From assembly GCA_031284845.1 (NCBI GenBank), contig JAITXH010000107.1, positions 1 through 23,225 on the forward strand: a stretch of DNA of 23,225 nucleotides. Direction: 5' to 3'. The notes below the pieces were generated by a model. That model saw nothing but the letters and a program-made list of their open reading frames with translations. It was not told the DNA's origin and ran no database searches. Made by a program: the position numbers and the translations under genes. Source of the stretch: Puniceicoccales bacterium. GTDB lineage: Bacteria; Verrucomicrobiota; Verrucomicrobiia; Opitutales; UBA953. Below are positions 13,514-20,963 of this stretch, one piece after another. How positions within the stretch are numbered: the stretch's first letter is position 1; every line of letters begins with the position of its first letter.

Positions 13514-14503
13514 CTAGCCTGCATGATACGCTTCTACGCAGCAGGGGCACCATGAGACCCAGTGCCCCGGAGCGACTTCACGCAATACAGGAGGGGTGCT
13601 TACGGATTCCGGGTAGCGGGGGTGCATGGCGCGATGCCCGAATGCACAGCCGGGCGGCGGGTTGACTGGCGAGGGAACATCGCCGGGGATGAGGATGCGC
13701 TGGGTGCGCTCGGCGGGATTGTGGCGCGGGATGGCGCTGATGAGCGATTTGGTGTAGGCGTGGAGGGGATGGCGGTAGATGGTCTCGGTGGGGCCGGTTT
13801 CCACGATTTTTCCCAGATACATGATGGCGATGCGATCAGAGACGTGCTTTACGACAGCGAGGTCGTGGGCGATGAAGATGTAGGCAAGCCCCATTTCGCG
13901 TTGCAGCTTCATCATGAGGTTGAGCACTTGGCCTTGGATGGAGACGTCCAAGGCGGAGACGGGTTCGTCGCAAATGATGATCTTGGGGTTGAGTGCTATG
14001 GCCCGCGCGATGCCGACGCGCTGGCGCTGGCCGCCGGAAAATTCAAAGGAATAGCGGGAGATGGCATCGGGCGGGAGGCCGACTTTTTCAAGAAGTTCGT
14101 TTACCCGGTGACGGCGTTCGGCTCGTGCGCCGATGTTGTGGATGATGAATGGCTCTTCCAGAATTTCGCCGATGGTGTGGCGGTGGTTGAGGGATTCGGC
14201 GGGATCCTGAAATATCATCTGCAAGTGCCGGCGCCAGGGAAGGCGCTTGCGGTGCGAGAGAGAAGAGACTTCTACGCCATCGAGCAGGACGGAACCGGCG
14301 GTGGGTGTGTAAAGCCCGGCGATGACTTTGCCGAGCGTGGATTTGCCGCAACCTGATTCCCCTACGAGGCCGAGTGTCTCGCCGGGATTGAGTGTGAGGC
14401 TGACGCCATCCACGGACTTGCACCACGCGGTAGTGCGTGCGAGCAGGCCGCTGCGCACGGGGAAGTGCATTTTTATGTCTCTGGCTTCCAGTAGAGCGGG
14501 CAT
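13514..14503 (-). CDS. ABC transporter ATP-binding protein, oligopeptide/dipeptide type (OppF/DppF-like)
   Basis: The product has 329 residues. Nucleotide-binding motifs: Walker A GESGCGKST (48-56), Q-loop FQDP (98-101), signature SGGQR (156-160), Walker B IIICDEP (175-181) and H-loop His213. The N-terminal region and the C-terminal extension with IPGDVPSPVNPPPGCAFGHR are characteristic of the OppF/DppF subgroup. This extension usually ends with a GCxFxxRC-type cysteine cluster; here the first Cys is present (Cys286), but the rest has drifted (HRAMHPRYPES) and a separate CPCC appears at the C-terminus. The family powers peptide or nickel uptake with a second ATPase (OppD), two permeases and a binding protein; none of these are in the window. 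It sits 24 bp after the HEAT-repeat gene and probably shares its transcript. Confidence 0.93.
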   Translation of the reverse strand: MPALLEARDIKMHFPVRSGLLARTTAWCKSVDGVSLTLNPGETLGLVGESGCGKSTLGKVIAGLYTPTAGSVLLDGVEVSSLSHRKRLPWRRHLQMIFQDPAESLNHRHTIGEILEEPFIIHNIGARAERRHRVNELLEKVGLPPDAISRYSFEFSGGQRQRVGIARAIALNPKIIICDEPVSALDVSIQGQVLNLMMKLQREMGLAYIFIAHDLAVVKHVSDRIAIMYLGKIVETGPTETIYRHPLHAYTKSLISAIPRHNPAERTQRILIPGDVPSPVNPPPGCAFGHRAMHPRYPESVSTPPVLREVAPGHWVSWCPCCVEAYHAG

Positions 14504-14527
14504 GGGCGTCGGGAGGGGTTTGGCGGG

Positions 14528-17209
14528 TTAATTTTTAGGGAAATTGCCGCGGTAGTAGTTGAGGCGCTGTCGTTCGCGGCGGCGGCGCTCCAATATCTGG
14601 AGTGCTACGGCGATGAGGCAGCCGATCAGCACGAGTAGAAAGAGGCCGATGCCGAGGCGGACATAGAGCGGGAGGCGGTATCCGGTGCTGTCTTGGGAGA
14701 CGGGCAGTTGCAAAATATGCTCCAGCCGAAGCGGGTCGTCGAGGGCGGTGGTGGCGGCGAGTTCGCGGAGGTCTGCGAGGTCGGGCGCGGTGGAGGTGGC
14801 AAGCCAGGTGCCGGAGCTGAAAATGAGGACGGGGGCGTTTTTCTGGGCAAGAGAGACGGGATAAACTTTGAAGAGGGCGGCGCGCTCTCTGTCAGATTTT
14901 TCCGATCCGTTGTAATAGACCTGGATGCGGATGCCGGGGTTGGTGGCACGCAGTATTTCGATGTTCGTATCGAGGGGATGGCGCAGTGGGTTGTCGGGGT
15001 TGAGAAAGAAGACGAGCATGGGGGTAGGGGGCAGGGGTGCTCCTGAGAGTGGCGGCGCGAGGTCGGTGAGCGACTTGGGGAGGGAGTGCCCGGCGGCACG
15101 TGCGGCATGGATGCCTGCGATAAGCCGCGTAGAGAAGCGCGGGTTGTCGGCGGGGGTACTTTCGCTGGTCAGAGTGGCGGGCTTGTCGAGGCGTCCGTGG
15201 TGGAGCAGAGCGAAGCGGGTGTTCAGGCGGATGCCGGGGTCGGCGTCTGCTTCTAACTGGCGCAGGAGGAGGAAGCGGTCATTTTGCAATTGGAGGTTAT
15301 AGACGGGCTCGACCCATTGGGCGAAGGTGAGCTTGTCGTTGACGATGTGCTCCCAGCGGTATCCCGTCCTGAAAAAAGCGAGAGAGGCAACGAGGCGCAC
15401 GAGCGGGGAGGGGTCGTTGGCGACGCGCTCCAGATTCAGTGCGAAGACTTCGGGGGCGGCTTGTGAAAGGGCGTGATAGGCGGCACGGCGCACGAGCGGG
15501 GAGGGGTCTGCGAGGGAGGGCAGGATGTAGGGGCCGGCGTCGGCGGGGATGCCGTGCGCCCCGGTGAGGATGAGTCCGATGATGCGTTTTTTGGTGTCGG
15601 GGAGGACGATGAGCTGGCGCCCGATGGCGGAGAGGGTCCGGGATTGCTGGGGGTGGCCGCGGGAGAGAAAGTGGCCGATCTGTGCGATATTGTCGTCGAG
15701 GGTGATTTTGTCGGTGATATAGGCGATGAGGACGGTCTCGAGCAGGCGCGGGTCATCGTGGAAGCGCAGGCTGATTTGGATCGCGGTCTGGACTTTGTCC
15801 GGCTCGCCGCTGTTGACGAGGGCGTTGATGAAGTCGAGGTGCTGCGCGGCACCACTTTCCTGATAGAGTGTGTGCAGGGCTTTGTTTTGGATGTCGGGCG
15901 AGAACTTTCTGTTGCGGGAGATTTGCGAGAGTGCCTCGAAAAATTGAGTGATGCTGTTGATGTTGGGGCGCTCGTTTCGCGGTATGTGCGAGCCGGCAAA
16001 GGTCCCTGCTGGGGCCTCGGAGGAGTCGGGGATGGCATCTCCGGCAATGGATGCCGGGACTGAGCCCATGGCGGCAAAGCGGTCGTTGGTGGCGCCGGAG
16101 AAAGTGGAGGGGGTGTTGCTGGCGGTCTCGCCGCGCAAGACACGGCTGAATTCGGAGTCTGAGGCAAAGGTGCTGAGGAGGACGTTGATGCGTGTCGGCT
16201 CGCCGGTGTTGAGCACCTTGCGGATACATTCGAGAGTGGCGCTGTTTTTGCGGGAGGCTTTGCAGGCGAGGAGGGCCGAGGCGTAGGCGGCAGCGAGGTT
16301 GTTTTTGCCGAGGGCGGTTTCGCGGAGGAATTCGCTGTTGAGTTGATCCAGAAAGAGGCCGTGTGCAGCGACGGTGAGCACCAGCACCTCTTCGGGAAGC
16401 GCAAGCAGGGCGGGGATTAACGCGTCGGGGATGGGGATGTGGAGGCGGAGCAGGCCGGCTACGATTTCAGGGGCGCTGGTTGGGTTGCTTTTGAGAAGGG
16501 AGAGGGCGACTTCGCGGGGGTTGCGCCCGATACCGTCTACGGATATGTTGCGGTGGCTTAGTGCGAGGAGACCGGCGATGGCCGGGCGGCGCAGTTCGGC
16601 GTTTGTGGAATAAACGTTTTTTTTGAGTTCCGGGAGCAGGTCTTCGAGGAAGCGGCTTTTGAGTGCTGCGGTAAGTGTGGCGGCGCGCACTTTCTCTTCG
16701 GCATGGGCGAGGCCGCGCTTGTAGCGTGCGGCGAGGATCTCGCGGGAGGGCCGGGTCGGTGCGTCGGAGCCTTCTTCGCAGAAGGCGGGCAGGAGCGAGT
16801 AGGCGAGGGAGGCTGTGTCAGGATCGGGCGAATCGCAGAGGCGGAGGTCGAAAGTGGCGGCATCGGGGGCACCGCCCGTTGCGGCGAGTGCGTCGAGCGC
16901 GGCGCGTAATACGGCGGCGTCTTGTTCGCGTGCGAGGGCCTCGAGCACTTTGCCGGGCTGGTCTTCGTAGGCGAGGACGCGCAGGACGAATTCCCGCAGG
17001 GCGGGGTCGGTGCTGGTGGCGTCGGCGTCCGGCGGGAGCACGAGGCGGAGCGGTGGCGGGGCGGGGGCGGCTTTTTCAGCTATCGCGAAGGTGGCCGAAA
17101 AGAAGAATGCTGCGATGGCGGCGAGGCACAGGAAGCCCGGGCCGCGCAAGCCTGTGCGCACTTTGGAGCACAGGGGATGTTGCGGGGTGTTTACTGCGGG
17201 TGTCTTCAT
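14528..17209 (-). CDS. Large HEAT-repeat-like membrane-anchored protein of unknown function
   Basis: The product has 893 residues from the ATG at 17209 (MKTPAVNTP); an upstream in-frame ATG exists but would overlap the dapF-like gene. Near residues 20-45 there is a signal-peptide-like stretch (FLCLAAIAAFFFSATFAIAE). Most of the rest is alpha-helical repeats rich in Leu and Ala, with HEAT/PBS-lyase-like units such as DPSPLVRRAAYHALSQAAPE and DPSPLVRLVASLAFFRTGYR. A short alpha/beta-like region near MLVFFLNPDNPLRHPLDTNI follows. A transmembrane helix (LGIGLFLLVLIGCLIAVALQ) and a basic, Arg-rich tail end the chain, so the repeats should face the outside of the cytoplasmic membrane with a cytoplasmic tail. 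HEAT repeats usually bind proteins. The role is unknown. It is 31 bp after the DapF-like stop and 24 bp before the OppF-like start. Confidence 0.75.
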   Translation of the reverse strand: MKTPAVNTPQHPLCSKVRTGLRGPGFLCLAAIAAFFFSATFAIAEKAAPAPPPLRLVLPPDADATSTDPALREFVLRVLAYEDQPGKVLEALAREQDAAVLRAALDALAATGGAPDAATFDLRLCDSPDPDTASLAYSLLPAFCEEGSDAPTRPSREILAARYKRGLAHAEEKVRAATLTAALKSRFLEDLLPELKKNVYSTNAELRRPAIAGLLALSHRNISVDGIGRNPREVALSLLKSNPTSAPEIVAGLLRLHIPIPDALIPALLALPEEVLVLTVAAHGLFLDQLNSEFLRETALGKNNLAAAYASALLACKASRKNSATLECIRKVLNTGEPTRINVLLSTFASDSEFSRVLRGETASNTPSTFSGATNDRFAAMGSVPASIAGDAIPDSSEAPAGTFAGSHIPRNERPNINSITQFFEALSQISRNRKFSPDIQNKALHTLYQESGAAQHLDFINALVNSGEPDKVQTAIQISLRFHDDPRLLETVLIAYITDKITLDDNIAQIGHFLSRGHPQQSRTLSAIGRQLIVLPDTKKRIIGLILTGAHGIPADAGPYILPSLADPSPLVRRAAYHALSQAAPEVFALNLERVANDPSPLVRLVASLAFFRTGYRWEHIVNDKLTFAQWVEPVYNLQLQNDRFLLLRQLEADADPGIRLNTRFALLHHGRLDKPATLTSESTPADNPRFSTRLIAGIHAARAAGHSLPKSLTDLAPPLSGAPLPPTPMLVFFLNPDNPLRHPLDTNIEILRATNPGIRIQVYYNGSEKSDRERAALFKVYPVSLAQKNAPVLIFSSGTWLATSTAPDLADLRELAATTALDDPLRLEHILQLPVSQDSTGYRLPLYVRLGIGLFLLVLIGCLIAVALQILERRRRERQRLNYYRGNFPKN

Positions 17210-17240
17210 GTGGTTGCCGGTGTGTGTGGTGTGCCTGCTC

Positions 17241-18101
17241 TCAGAGTGTGACATCCTGAGTGAGCACTTCCGGGTGCATGGCATATTCGCCAACAGGTGT
17301 TGTGGGGCCGGTCATTGTGATCGAGAAGTCGGGAGCAATACCGATGCTGATGACGCCACCGGGCATGTGGACGGAGACGGCGGGTTCACAGAGGTCGAGT
17401 CTGCGGGCGACGGCGGCGGCGGCACTGCTGCTGCTACCGGAGGCATAGGTGTAGCCTGCGCCGCGTTCCCAGATTTCGATGCGGATATTTTTGCGGTCAA
17501 TGATTTCGAGAAATTGCACGTTGGTGCGGTGCGGGAAGGCGGGATTGGTCTCGATGGCCGGGCCGTATTTTTGAGCGAGCGCCGGGGTGGCCTGCACGAC
17601 GGGGATCACGCAATGCGGGTTGCCGACCGTGGCGGCGCAGAATGTGAACTCGCGGTCGAGCGCGGTGAGCCGTTCGTGGATGACTTCGCGGGCGGGTCCG
17701 GCGACGGGGATTTCCCGGCTGTCAAAACTGACTTTGCCCATCTCGACGCGGATGAGGCGGCCTGCACCGCCCACCGTGCACTCGACTGTGCCTCCGGGGG
17801 TGTGCACCCGGAAGGGAGCTTCCCCGACTTGCTTTTTTTCGTAGAGATGGCGTGCGAAGATGCGCAATCCGTTGCCGCTTTTTTCGGCTTCGGAGCCGTC
17901 GGGGTTGAAGATGCGCAGCCCGAATGCGCCGTCTGTGCCGGGCAGCGGGCCGTAGAGTATGCCATCGGAGCCAAGTCCGTAATGGCGGTGGCAGATTTTC
18001 CGGATTTGGACAGGATCGGGAGCGCATGGCGAATCTGCGGGGTCGAGGACGAGGTAGTCGTTACCCAGCGCATGATATTTGAAAAACCGGAGTATATTCA
18101 T
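17241..18101 (-). CDS. DapF-like protein (diaminopimelate epimerase fold) lacking both catalytic cysteines
   Basis: The product has 286 residues from the ATG at 18101. The family fold is unmistakable: FFKYHALGNDYLVLD at the N-terminus, YGLGSDGILYGP, FNPDGSEAEKSGNGLRIFAR, VGNPHCVIPV, and ERGAGYTYASGSSSSAAAAV. In known DapF enzymes (Cys73 and Cys217 in Haemophilus) the two acid/base cysteines lie in C-GNGxRC and xACGTG. Here the first is Ile81 and the second is Ser221; the Cys before GNG is also Ser76. A standard two-cysteine racemisation therefore looks impossible. It may act on another substrate, use other residues, bind a ligand without catalysis, or belong to a divergent DapF clade. Length is normal and the frame is intact, so it does not look like a decayed gene. 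It lies 103 bp after the PIN-PhoH gene and 31 bp before the HEAT-repeat gene. Confidence 0.88.
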   Translation of the reverse strand: MNILRFFKYHALGNDYLVLDPADSPCAPDPVQIRKICHRHYGLGSDGILYGPLPGTDGAFGLRIFNPDGSEAEKSGNGLRIFARHLYEKKQVGEAPFRVHTPGGTVECTVGGAGRLIRVEMGKVSFDSREIPVAGPAREVIHERLTALDREFTFCAATVGNPHCVIPVVQATPALAQKYGPAIETNPAFPHRTNVQFLEIIDRKNIRIEIWERGAGYTYASGSSSSAAAAVARRLDLCEPAVSVHMPGGVISIGIAPDFSITMTGPTTPVGEYAMHPEVLTQDVTL

Positions 18102-18204
18102 AAGCGTCAGTTGCGCATCAAATGAGGAAGCCCGGAGATGTTCAAGGCGTAACCCGCCTTTTTCACCGGAAATGGGAAAAGACCGCTGCCTGAACGGGTC
18201 GCGC

Positions 18205-19767
18205 TCACATGCGGTTGGCAGCCAGTTCGGAGAGGCGGCTGCGCACGCCTTGCAGCAGGCGCACATGTGCGGTGATGGCGTGCCCTTTCATGTGCTCGTG
18301 CGCGTGGATGAGTCCGTTGGTCTTGCTGTCCAGATACGGCGTGTCCACCTGTTCAAGGTCTCCGATGAGCACCAGCTTGCTCCCCTCGGCCATGCGCGTG
18401 ATGACGGTCTTGGCTTCGTGCGGTGTCATGTTTTGCGCTTCATCCACTATCATGAAGGCGTTGCCGATGGAGCGCCCGCGGATGAACGTCATGGCCTCGA
18501 TTTCGATAAGCCCGCTGTCGAGCAGCCACTGGTAGGGCTTGCGTGCGCTGGAGACGCCGCCGGACACAGTGAACGCGCCGGACAGAGTGCCGGGGTGGCC
18601 GAATATGCGTGCTTTGGCGGCATGGTTTTTCTTTTTCCGCCGGTTGGTTGTCCCCGTGGTGTCGAGATCCTCGTGGGCGGCGTGGGCGGTGTTTTGCGAA
18701 AAGAGCACTTCGAGGTTGTCGAAATAGGGTTGGACGTAGGGGCTGAGCTTTTCGTCCTTGGTGCCGGGCAGGGCACCGATGTCGCGCCCGATTTGCACGA
18801 CCGGGCGTGAGATATAGAGCTTCTTGTATTGGGTGAACTCGCTCAGGACTTGTGCCAGGGCGGCGGCGATGCTGATGAATGTTTTCCCGGTCCCGGCGCG
18901 TCCAAAGCATGTCACGAGGCGGATTTCCGGGTCGAGTAGTGCGTCCATGAATATCCATTGCTCGTAGTTCTTCGGGACGACCCGCACGCCGCGCGGGAGC
19001 TGCACGCCACGCCGTGCGCCGGGTTCCCCGGAGTGAAATTCGCGGTAAAGGGGCAGAGCGCGGAATGTCTTTTCCCCGGTGAAGCATGCCGGTTCACGCC
19101 GGTCACCGCATTCCAGCATGACGTATTCATTGGCGTGGAGTTGCCCGTTGGTGAGCCGGTCGAGCGTCAAGTCGCCTGTCTGCTCAAAGCGCTCCATGGC
19201 GGATGCACTCAATTGCACAGAAGCGTATTCGCCGGCGTCTTCCGTCTCCACGCGGTCATTGCGGTAGTCTTCCACTTCGAGGCCGAGCGCCCGTGCCTTG
19301 AGCGCCATGCAGGCGTCTTTGGTGACGAGCACGACGGTGCCTTTTTGCCGGGTGCGCAGATAGAGCGTGGCGGCGATGATGCGGTGGTCGGGCTTGTCTT
19401 TGTCCGGAAAGATAGTGCGCAGGTGTTCCGATTCGCTGCTCGTATCGAAGTGCTTGCGCACGAGCTGCTGGTTGACGACGATCAGGATTTGCCCGCCGGA
19501 CTCCAACGGCGCGACGAGGGCGTCGGCGGTGCCGGAGCGATTTCCCGCCGGTGCCTCAAGCCGGCGTTTGTCGAAGAGGCGGCGCAATTCGCGGTTCACT
19601 TGCCGGGCATTGGCACCGACTGCGCCGGGGGCGGTTTTTTTGTTGTCGAGTTCGGACAACACCTCGACGGGGATCGCCACGCTGTGCTCATCAAATTTGA
19701 AGAGGCTTTGCGGGTCATGAAGAAGAACGTTGGTGTCGAGGACGTAAGTCTTTTTTGGAGAGGACAT
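18205..19767 (-). CDS. phoH: PIN-PhoH family ATPase (PhoH2-like)
   Basis: The product has 520 residues from the ATG at 19767. The N-terminal PIN ribonuclease-like domain (about 1-170) has VLDTNVLLHDP with Asp11, EVLSELD, and a later TKDACMALKARALG. The C-terminal PhoH domain has Walker A FGRAGTGKT (288-296), SRPVVQIGRDIGALPGTKDE, FIRGRSIGN, Walker B MIVDEAQNMTPHEAKTVITR (439-458) and LIGDLEQVDTPYLDSKTNGL. PhoH2-type fusions combine RNA helicase and RNase activity. Between the FDNLEVLF segment and the IEIEAMTFIRGRS segment there is an extra Lys-rich region of about 50 residues (358-410, with RRKKKNHAAKAR) that I do not expect in ordinary members. It is the first gene of the minus-strand series leading to the DapF-like gene. 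Confidence 0.93.
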   Translation of the reverse strand: MSSPKKTYVLDTNVLLHDPQSLFKFDEHSVAIPVEVLSELDNKKTAPGAVGANARQVNRELRRLFDKRRLEAPAGNRSGTADALVAPLESGGQILIVVNQQLVRKHFDTSSESEHLRTIFPDKDKPDHRIIAATLYLRTRQKGTVVLVTKDACMALKARALGLEVEDYRNDRVETEDAGEYASVQLSASAMERFEQTGDLTLDRLTNGQLHANEYVMLECGDRREPACFTGEKTFRALPLYREFHSGEPGARRGVQLPRGVRVVPKNYEQWIFMDALLDPEIRLVTCFGRAGTGKTFISIAAALAQVLSEFTQYKKLYISRPVVQIGRDIGALPGTKDEKLSPYVQPYFDNLEVLFSQNTAHAAHEDLDTTGTTNRRKKKNHAAKARIFGHPGTLSGAFTVSGGVSSARKPYQWLLDSGLIEIEAMTFIRGRSIGNAFMIVDEAQNMTPHEAKTVITRMAEGSKLVLIGDLEQVDTPYLDSKTNGLIHAHEHMKGHAITAHVRLLQGVRSRLSELAANRM

Positions 19768-19884
19768 GTTTTGTTTTAAAATAGTGTGCCTGCAGTTTCT
19801 AATAGCACTGTAGAGCAACCGGGCTTCAGGGCAATACCCTGAGCGAAGGCAAAAAAACAAAAAAAGGGAAGCAGGGAAGGGGGT

Positions 19885-19924
19885 AAAAAAACGGGCAGGC
19901 GTTGGATTTTCCGTTTCGCCTGCC
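19885..19924 (-). terminator. Rho-independent terminator after the flavodoxin gene
   Basis: On the minus strand GGCAGGCG (19924-19917) pairs with CGCCTGCC (19901-19894) over a 15-nt loop. CG and seven T residues follow (19891-19885). It lies about 95 bp downstream of the stop at 20019 and isolates the flavodoxin transcript from the PIN-PhoH gene. Confidence 0.82.
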
Positions 19925-20018
19925 GGTGTAATCGGCGTAATACCGCGCATCCGGACTGGAAGGCCCGTATGCCAGCCCGCCTATTTCATGAAACAGGCAG
20001 GCTGAGATTCGGCGCAGC

Positions 20019-20468
20019 TTACAGTGCGCGAAGCGAAGTGAGGAATCCGGGTTCCCACTTGGCGTAGTCGCGTTCGAAGTCAATGTCGGCGTCGCCGCGG
20101 GTATGGAATGTCTTGCCGCCGAGTGCAGTGAGGCGGGCCTCAAGTTTCTTGGTGAAACCGTTGAACTGTTCGTAAGAGCTGTCGCCCAGTCCGAATACAG
20201 CGAAGCGCAGACCGCTCAGGCCGGGTGCCTCGTTGGTGAGGGCGTCAAAGAAGTCTTCGGCGTCTGTGGGCGGTTCGCCGTCTCCCCAGGTGCTGGCGAC
20301 AAAGAGCGCGATTTTGCCGTCACCGGATAAATCGGCGGGTTTGACATCGGCGAGATTGACAAGCTGCGGAGTCCAGCCTGCGCCCGTGATGCTTTGGCTG
20401 GCGCGTTGGGCGATGGACTCGGAATTGCCGGTCACTGATGCATAGTAGATGATGATGTCTTTGGACAT
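20019..20468 (-). CDS. Flavodoxin (MioC / sulfite-reductase flavoprotein-like)
   Basis: The product has 149 residues, the length of a stand-alone flavodoxin. The FMN phosphate loop is ASVTGNSESIAQR (10-22). The two isoalloxazine-contacting loops follow: ASTWGDGEPPTDA near residues 58-70 and FGLGDSSYEQFNGFTKKL near 91-108. The STWGDGEPPTDA and GDSSYEQF patterns are closest to MioC and to the flavodoxin domain of sulfite and cytochrome P450 reductases. It should be a cytoplasmic one- or two-electron carrier; its partner reductase is not in the window. It appears monocistronic, with its own terminator downstream and about 500 bp of non-coding sequence upstream. An AAGAAAAG stretch before the ATG is a weak ribosome site. 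Confidence 0.93.
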   Translation of the reverse strand: MSKDIIIYYASVTGNSESIAQRASQSITGAGWTPQLVNLADVKPADLSGDGKIALFVASTWGDGEPPTDAEDFFDALTNEAPGLSGLRFAVFGLGDSSYEQFNGFTKKLEARLTALGGKTFHTRGDADIDFERDYAKWEPGFLTSLRAL

Positions 20469-20963
20469 GGTGGTAGTCTTTTCTTGGTGTATAGTGTGTT
20501 TGAGTTAAAACGACGGACAGGTTACAGTCCCCCCGTCCGACTTGGCGCGCACACTTCACTTTTTGCGGCGCGGAAGGCAAGGCTGTTTGCATGAATAAAA
20601 AATTTGAGAGCGGCTGGAAGGCAGAAGGGTTCGGGCGGCACACCGCATTCGGTGCCATTCCTGTCCGCTCACGCGCCTACCCGCAGCCAAGCTGGAGCTT
20701 GGCATTCCCGGGCCGGGCTTTTGCTTTATGCGCGATGGTGTCGTAATGCCGTTTGTGCCGAAATCTTTCCTTTGAGAATCGTTTCTAATCAAGGTCTGAA
20801 GATAAGCCATTTTTGGCCGCGAATACGCATGCTGAGAGAAGCGGTAGCGATTCCATGGTGTGAATAAGAGCCGCGGCGCTCCAATTTTTTTGAATTTAAC
20901 CGTAACTCCCGGCTTTTGGTGAATATCTCCGGCTAAGCTCTCCGCTTTGCTCTCACTGGGAGC
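20469..20963. other. Intergenic region, no convincing gene
   Basis: This 495-bp gap separates the flavodoxin start from the kinase stop. Short open frames exist on both strands but have no family match and no credible start. It holds a palindrome at 20686-20703, a CACCG-CATT-CGGTG hairpin at 20641-20654 and a GCCGCGAATAC-type repeat fragment at 20810-20831. The flavodoxin promoter must lie in its left part, but I cannot place it. Confidence 0.6.
20686..20703. repeat. Short palindrome GCCAAGCTGGAGCTTGGC
   Basis: There is an 8-bp perfect stem (GCCAAGCT/AGCTTGGC) around a GG centre, followed by ATTCCCGGG. No T-tract follows on either strand. AAGCTGGAGCTT-type palindromes recur between genes in various bacteria (from memory), so it may be a small dispersed element. 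Confidence 0.4.
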
